The notes under the pieces are model-generated. The model saw only the letters and a list, made by a program, of their open reading frames with translations, did not search any database and was not told where the DNA came from. A stretch of 64,000 nucleotides of DNA from assembly GCA_903847315.1 (NCBI GenBank), contig CAINDG010000026.1, positions 1 to 64,000 of the forward strand, in the 5' to 3' direction. A program made the position numbers and the translations under genes. Origin of the DNA: an uncultured Planctomycetota bacterium. Lineage in GTDB: Bacteria > Planctomycetota > Phycisphaerae > Sedimentisphaerales > UBA12454. Numbering within the stretch: the first letter of the stretch is position 1; every line of letters starts with the position of its first letter. Shown here in pieces: positions 60,587 to 64,000 of this stretch.

Positions 60587-61363
60587 TTACAATTTTTCGT
60601 ATTTAATGACGGCTTTGTAGAGGCCGTTGATTCGTGAGCCTTCAATTACCATCGGCGAATATTTTTCGTTCCGCGGCTGGAGCCTTACCATATTATCAGC
60701 TTCGAAAAAAATCCGCTTAAACGTCGTTTCGTGCGGCGTGGCTAATCTGACAAAACAGTCGTCGCCGCTTCTTACCTCGACGGCAGGCGAAAAGATTACG
60801 ATATCGCCCTGCACGAATCTCGGCTCCATAGAATCGCCGATAACCCTTACGCCGAATGCGTGCGGGTCGTCGATATCCGGACATCGCACATAATCGTCGG
60901 CAAAACCAGCGGGGTACTGCAGGTCGTCAAAATCGACCGGATAACCCGCCGCGACGCGATTTATAATCGGTATCAATCTGCCGGGCTCGGTTTTGGAAGT
61001 GTTCTTTTCGACATTCAAATCACTTTTTGAGAGCAGGGCGTTGATGTCGTGGCCTGTAACTTTTTTGTCCATCAGGTTCCGCACTAATTTTCGCCATCGC
61101 TGATTTTCCGATTCGTAAGCCTCGAACTGCTGACGCACATCGGCGGGCATCCTGTCGAGATTGGCGGTATGTCTCAAAGTGCCGGGGGCGAACTGCAGGA
61201 CATCTTCGAGCTTGCGGAGAAGCTTGTCGCCGGGCGGATTTTTCACCTTGCCAGTCTCTATCGTCGATAGATAAGGCTTTGAAAAACCGATTTTTGCGCT
61301 CACTTCGTCGAGCGTTATGTTCAATTCGTGCCGTCTTTTTCGAATTATCTGGCCTAATGACAT
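60587..61363 (-). CDS. XRE-HTH repressor with S24/LexA-type peptidase domain
   Basis: A 258-residue phage-repressor-like regulator. Residues 5-60 are an XRE helix-turn-helix (ITLDEVSAKIGFSKPYLSTIETG). The C-terminal S24 domain has the cleavage pair A139-G140 in RVAAGYP, the nucleophile S178 in IGDSMEP and the general base K216 in HETTFKRIFF. It may self-cleave on DNA damage. Its promoter TTGCAA-N17-TATAAT and a palindrome over the start region lie just upstream. It leads into the cardiolipin synthase-like gene. Confidence 0.92.
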   Translation of the reverse strand: MSLGQIIRKRRHELNITLDEVSAKIGFSKPYLSTIETGKVKNPPGDKLLRKLEDVLQFAPGTLRHTANLDRMPADVRQQFEAYESENQRWRKLVRNLMDKKVTGHDINALLSKSDLNVEKNTSKTEPGRLIPIINRVAAGYPVDFDDLQYPAGFADDYVRCPDIDDPHAFGVRVIGDSMEPRFVQGDIVIFSPAVEVRSGDDCFVRLATPHETTFKRIFFEADNMVRLQPRNEKYSPMVIEGSRINGLYKAVIKYEKL

Positions 61364-61388
61364 TTTTGCTTCCTTAAAAACATAATAG

Positions 61389-61433
61389 ACAAATTTGTTC
61401 TTTAATTATATAACTTCTTATAATTATTTGCAA
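61389..61433 (-). promoter_or_regulatory. Promoter and operator of the S24 repressor
   Basis: On the minus strand TTGCAA (61428-61433) and TATAAT (61405-61410) are 17 bases apart. The palindrome ACAAATTTGT (61389-61398) lies over the expected start of transcription, a natural place for autorepression. Confidence 0.55.
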
Positions 61434-61459
61434 GATTCTTTATTATTTCAACATAATTT

Positions 61460-61570
61460 TTACCCCCACACCAATTGTACCATGCAAAAACCCCAAAAAG
61501 GCGGTTCAATGAGTGCCTGTCGAGAAAAATGCTGATATTCAATCACACGGAACAATTGGTGTGGGGGTAA
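61460..61570. repeat. 111-bp element with 19-bp perfect inverted repeats
   Basis: TTACCCCCACACCAATTGT (61460-61478) is repeated as its exact reverse complement at 61552-61570, with 73 bases between. The interior holds no reading frame. It looks like a small MITE or recombination element placed between the repressor promoter and tRNA-Val. Confidence 0.6.
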
Positions 61571-61573
61571 AGC

Positions 61574-61603
61574 TTGACAATGACCCAATAAAGAAGGTTT
61601 AAT
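61574..61603 (+). promoter_or_regulatory. tRNA-Val promoter
   Basis: TTGACA at 61574-61579 and TTTAAT at 61598-61603 are separated by 18 bases. The tRNA begins 20 bases downstream. The -35 box lies four bases after the inverted-repeat element. Confidence 0.65.
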
Positions 61604-61622
61604 AGCCGATGCGAATTGAAAA

Positions 61623-61696
61623 GGGCGATTAGCTCAGCTGGTTAGAGCGCACGGATCACACCCGTGAGGTCACAGGTTCGAATCCTGTACCGCCCA
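61623..61696 (+). tRNA. tRNA-Val (anticodon CAC), acceptor stem with A-C mismatch
   Basis: The cloverleaf has anticodon stem CACGG/CCGTG with loop ATCACAC, giving CAC for valine. The T arm CAGGTTCGAATCCTG is clean. The acceptor reads GGGCGAT against ACCGCCC, leaving A6 opposite C67, a mismatch where most relatives pair A with T. Discriminator A; no encoded CCA. Confidence 0.9.
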
Positions 61697-61698
61697 TT

Positions 61699-61824
61699 TT
61701 TGCCTGTGGGCAAGGTAATGCGCAATTGACTTTCATTAAGAATGATAAAGGTGAAGTAACGGCTGTAATCCACCATCTGGCAGGGTATCCGGATTGCGAG
61801 GGAAAGAAACTTAAAAACGAATGA
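61699..61824 (+). pseudogene. C-terminal remnant of a serine-hydrolase-like gene
   Basis: From just after the tRNA this frame encodes GNAQLTFIKNDKGEVTAVIH, then HLAGYP and a basic tail, ending at 61824. The LTFxKNDKGEV pattern is the closing domain of beta-lactamase-related serine hydrolases. No start codon exists because the 5' part is gone, cut at the tRNA 3' end. Its stop overlaps the next gene's ATG (ATGA), so the two were probably once an operon that inserted or recombined at the tRNA. Confidence 0.55.
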
Positions 61825-62822
61825 TCGCGCCTTTGTCCAAATTGATTGACTGGTCGGCCATTCAGTTCCTGACCACGCTGGGTTCGCGCGACCATGGACG
61901 AAGTCCACGGCTGGAGGAAGCGCTCCAATTCCTGAAAGGGCCGGACTTCATTCCCGCCGAAAGCCAACCGGCGCGGGTTGAGTTCAATCCCGACAAGGCG
62001 GGATTGAACTTTCGCTTTCCCACGCCGCGACCGGGCGACTTTGCGGAGAACAACGTTGTTCATGGCCGGCTCTACCGCTGCGGCGAGAACTGGCAGGAAC
62101 GGCCGGTGATCGTTCTGCTGCATGGTCGGGCTGACTACTTTAATCATTGGTACAAATTTCCATTGATCGCTCGCCGCTGCAATCGGGCTGGATTCAACGC
62201 GGCGACGTTGGTGTTGCCCTGCTACTTTCAACGCCGTCTGCGCAGACCTGCGGCGTTGCGCGGCTCGGATTACATGCAACTGGCGGAGACAACGTCGCAG
62301 GCGATTGCCGAAATACGCGCCCTGACCGGGTGGCTGCTGGGTGAAGGTTGCCCTGCCGTGGCGCTGTGGGGCATTTCGTATGGCGCATGGCTGGCGGGGT
62401 TGGCGGTGTGCCGCGAGGCGCGCCTGACCGCGGCCGTTCTGACCATACCCGGCGTGCGAATGAATCCAGAGTTCGCGGAACTAGTCTTCTTGCGACGCAT
62501 CCGAGAGAAGTTGCAGGGACAGCGCGTGGCATTGGAGGCGTTGAATCTGACCGCTTTGAATCTGGCCACAATCCGGCCAGCCATCCCCAGGGAAAATATA
62601 TTATTGATCGATGCAATCCATGATTTGATGGTTCCCAAAGAAGCCACCAAGGAACTCTGGGAAGCGTGGGGGCGGCCCGACATCTGGCGGTTGCCGCACG
62701 GGCACATCAGCATCACCTGCATGACCGCGCCGGGCTTAACAGGCCGCATCCTTCGCTGGCTGGCGCCGCGCTTGAACCCGCCCGCCGTTAGAACGAGTCA
62801 AACCACAGTTTTGCGCCATTAG
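61821..62822 (+). CDS. Alpha/beta-hydrolase-fold protein
   Basis: A 333-residue hydrolase. It shows an oxyanion HG in IVLLHGRADYF, the nucleophile elbow GISYG, an acid in LIDAIHDLMVP and a final His in RLPHGHISIT, a complete Ser-Asp-His triad. The substrate is unknown. The gene is visibly richer in G and C than its neighbours and sits beside a tRNA, so it is probably acquired. The start ATG overlaps the stop of a gene remnant, supporting transfer with part of a former operon. Confidence 0.85.
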   Translation: MIAPLSKLIDWSAIQFLTTLGSRDHGRSPRLEEALQFLKGPDFIPAESQPARVEFNPDKAGLNFRFPTPRPGDFAENNVVHGRLYRCGENWQERPVIVLLHGRADYFNHWYKFPLIARRCNRAGFNAATLVLPCYFQRRLRRPAALRGSDYMQLAETTSQAIAEIRALTGWLLGEGCPAVALWGISYGAWLAGLAVCREARLTAAVLTIPGVRMNPEFAELVFLRRIREKLQGQRVALEALNLTALNLATIRPAIPRENILLIDAIHDLMVPKEATKELWEAWGRPDIWRLPHGHISITCMTAPGLTGRILRWLAPRLNPPAVRTSQTTVLRH

Positions 62823-62868
62823 CGAGTAGTGAGCGTCAGCCGGATACTTTCACGCCACCCTTTTAGTA

Positions 62869-62898
62869 TTGACAGAGGAATCAACAAATTATTACAAT
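62869..62898 (+). promoter_or_regulatory. tRNA-Arg promoter
   Basis: TTGACA at 62869-62874 and TACAAT at 62893-62898, 18 bases apart; the tRNA starts 21 bases on. Confidence 0.7.
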
Positions 62899-62918
62899 GC
62901 AAGCACTTGTGGTTTTAA

Positions 62919-62992
62919 GCGCCCGTAGCTCAATTGGATAGAGTTGCGGACTTCGAATCCGTAGGTTGCAGGTTCGAGTCCTGCCGGGCGCG
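62919..62992 (+). tRNA. tRNA-Arg (anticodon TCG)
   Basis: Acceptor GCGCCCG/CGGGCGC, D arm AGCTCAATTGGATAGAGT, anticodon stem GCGGA/TCCGT with loop CTTCGAA (anticodon TCG), T arm CAGGTTCGAGTCCTG and discriminator G. CCA is not encoded. Confidence 0.95.
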
Positions 62993-63000
62993 TTTTTACG

Positions 63001-63074
63001 TAGCCACAAAGGCACCAAGACACAAAGTTTTTTTATAAAATTATTTTTTTCGTGCCTTTGTGTCTTAGTGGCTA
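63001..63074. repeat. Inverted repeat between tRNA-Arg and arfB
   Basis: TAGCCAC (63001-63007) with AAGACACAAAG (63017-63027) on the left pair with CTTTGTGTCTT and GTGGCTA on the right, ending at 63074. CACAAAGGCAC also pairs with GTGCCTTTGTG, giving two alternative folds. Similar text occurs near 45690-45765. This is a common kind of extragenic palindrome. Confidence 0.6.
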
Positions 63075-63096
63075 TTTTTAATGGGAAACGCAGTAA

Positions 63097-63507
63097 GTGG
63101 CCAATCATAAAATTCAAATACCTCAGGACGAGCTTATATTCAAGGCCAGCAGGAGTTCAGGCCCCGGCGGGCAGAATGTAAATAAACTCAATACAAAAGT
63201 TGCCGTTGTGTTCGATGTTGAAAACAGCGGGATTTTAAACAGTCAGCAAAAAGAAATTATTATAAGAAAACTTGCGTCTCGATTAACAAAAGACAATAGG
63301 TTGATTGTGGAAAGCCAGAGGTTCAGAAGTCAAAGGGCCAACCGCGATTTTGCCGTTGAGAAATTAACTAATATTTTAGAAGGCGCACTGAAGAGGCCGA
63401 AAATAAGAAGGCCGACAAGGCCTACCCACACTGCGGTTGAAAAAAGATTAAAACAGAAAAAATCGAGGAGCCTGCTTAAACAGCAGAGAAGAGGATTAGA
63501 GGATTAA
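63097..63507 (+). CDS. arfB: ArfB-like peptidyl-tRNA hydrolase (ribosome rescue)
   Basis: A 136-residue release-factor-like protein without codon-recognition domain. The catalytic GGQ lies in RSSGPGGQNVNKLNTKVAV, near residues 19-37. The basic C-terminal tail (RRPTRPTHTAVEKRLKQKKS) is the segment that enters the empty mRNA channel in ArfB. It frees ribosomes stalled at mRNA ends. I use the GTG at 63097. Confidence 0.92.
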   Translation: MANHKIQIPQDELIFKASRSSGPGGQNVNKLNTKVAVVFDVENSGILNSQQKEIIIRKLASRLTKDNRLIVESQRFRSQRANRDFAVEKLTNILEGALKRPKIRRPTRPTHTAVEKRLKQKKSRSLLKQQRRGLED

Positions 63508-63511
63508 CTGA

Positions 63512-63781
63512 TTAGAACGTTATTCTGAAATCCTTAAGGGAAGAATCGAACGAGGCATCTTCTATTTGAGTGTTCCTGACGCTGAAGGTTTGCTGCAAAT
63601 CCTCTATGCAATCGTTAATATCATCTTCGCTGCCCTGCAGGAACAGTTCGACTTTGCCGTCGGATGTGTTTCGCACAAAGCCGGTCAGTTCGTATCGCTG
63701 GGCGACGCTATGAGCGGTGAATCGAAAGCCGACGCCCTGAACCTGGCCGCTGAAAAGTATATGTTTCGCGATATTCGTCAT
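63512..63781 (-). CDS. Acylphosphatase
   Basis: An 89-residue enzyme that hydrolyses acyl phosphates. The start at ATG 63781 follows GGAAA; a longer frame upstream is unlike the family. The active Arg and Asn are in SGQVQGVGFRF and VRNTSDGKVE. The C-terminal TF ends typically. It is convergent with arfB, with four bases between the stops. Confidence 0.95.
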   Translation of the reverse strand: MTNIAKHILFSGQVQGVGFRFTAHSVAQRYELTGFVRNTSDGKVELFLQGSEDDINDCIEDLQQTFSVRNTQIEDASFDSSLKDFRITF

Positions 63782-63952
63782 TGAATTTTCCTTAAAGATA
63801 AGTATAATTGGAATTATATGTTTTGGCAACTGTGCAGGAAACGTCAATCCCGGGGGTAAAATAGTCCAAAAAATAATAAGATATTCGTAATTCAAAATTG
63901 TTTCAAAATGGTTATAATAAGGCACTTAAATTACCTTAATTAGCAGAATGAT

Positions 63953-64000
63953 ATGAAAAGTCCTGGAAAACTGACAAAAAGAGAAGAACAGATTTATCAG
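63953..64000 (+). CDS. Start of an unknown gene, cut by window edge
   Basis: Sixteen codons (MKSPGKLTKREEQIYQ) run to the end. LTKREEQIY resembles the opening of a GerE-type helix-turn-helix (LTxREEE). A TATAAT box at 63913-63918 is 35 bases ahead. The identity is only a hint. Confidence 0.45.
   Translation, partial: MKSPGKLTKREEQIYQ

Noticed and set aside
61656-62279. Long minus-strand open frame opposite the alpha/beta hydrolase
   Set aside because: It is a shadow of the GC-rich hydrolase gene and of tRNA-Val, with no motif, no ribosome site and low-complexity Arg/Pro composition.

Overview
The window reads as chromosome of a planctomycete, most likely from the Phycisphaerae/Sedimentisphaerales side. 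The evidence is two PEP-CTERM proteins, a very long secreted beta-helix protein ending in a dockerin domain, a membrane pyrophosphatase, a topoisomerase VI A subunit in a bacterial setting, a class II (B12) ribonucleotide reductase and a CofE-like ligase beside ribD. The species itself cannot be named from the sequence alone.

Layout. 0-4.5 kb: a zinc/manganese ABC importer operon followed by a CPCC membrane protein, a CcdA-like protein and a TPR protein. 4.6-8 kb: PP2C phosphatase, YggS, Topo VI A. 8.0-8.6 kb: a gene-free stretch that encodes a strong candidate small RNA with its own promoter, three C-rich hairpin loops and a terminator. 8.6-34.9 kb: mostly housekeeping genes (yjbQ, argS, rsfS, hppA, argJ, argC, rpsI, rplM, nrdJ, uvrC, ribD, ligA, ndk, OmpA-like), interrupted by a GIY-YIG unit bounded by perfect 27-bp inverted repeats. 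35-45 kb: secreted and envelope proteins (beta-helix/dockerin, PEP-CTERM, peptidase, DedA, GDSL esterase) plus maf, amrA and tRNA-Lys.

45.7-58.7 kb is visibly AT-rich and accessory. An HNH/AP2 endonuclease is followed by a compact six-gene operon: a 60-residue protein, an E2-like protein, a second E2 fused to a Phd/YefM antitoxin-like domain, a ThiF/E1-like enzyme, a JAB/JAMM protease and a metallo-beta-lactamase-fold protein. A multi-spanning membrane protein comes next. I infer a bacterial ubiquitin-like conjugation system, perhaps defensive. Its Phd-E2 fusion, paired E2s and lack of an obvious ubiquitin-like modifier make it the most interesting locus here. To its right lie duplicated structured repeats, three near-identical palindromes that fit PadR operators, padR, clpC and a large DNA methylase with a nuclease-like tail.

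59-64 kb: cardiolipin synthase-like lipoprotein, S24 repressor, a 111-bp inverted-repeat element, tRNA-Val, a gene remnant joined to an alpha/beta hydrolase, tRNA-Arg, arfB, acylphosphatase and the start of a gene that leaves the window.
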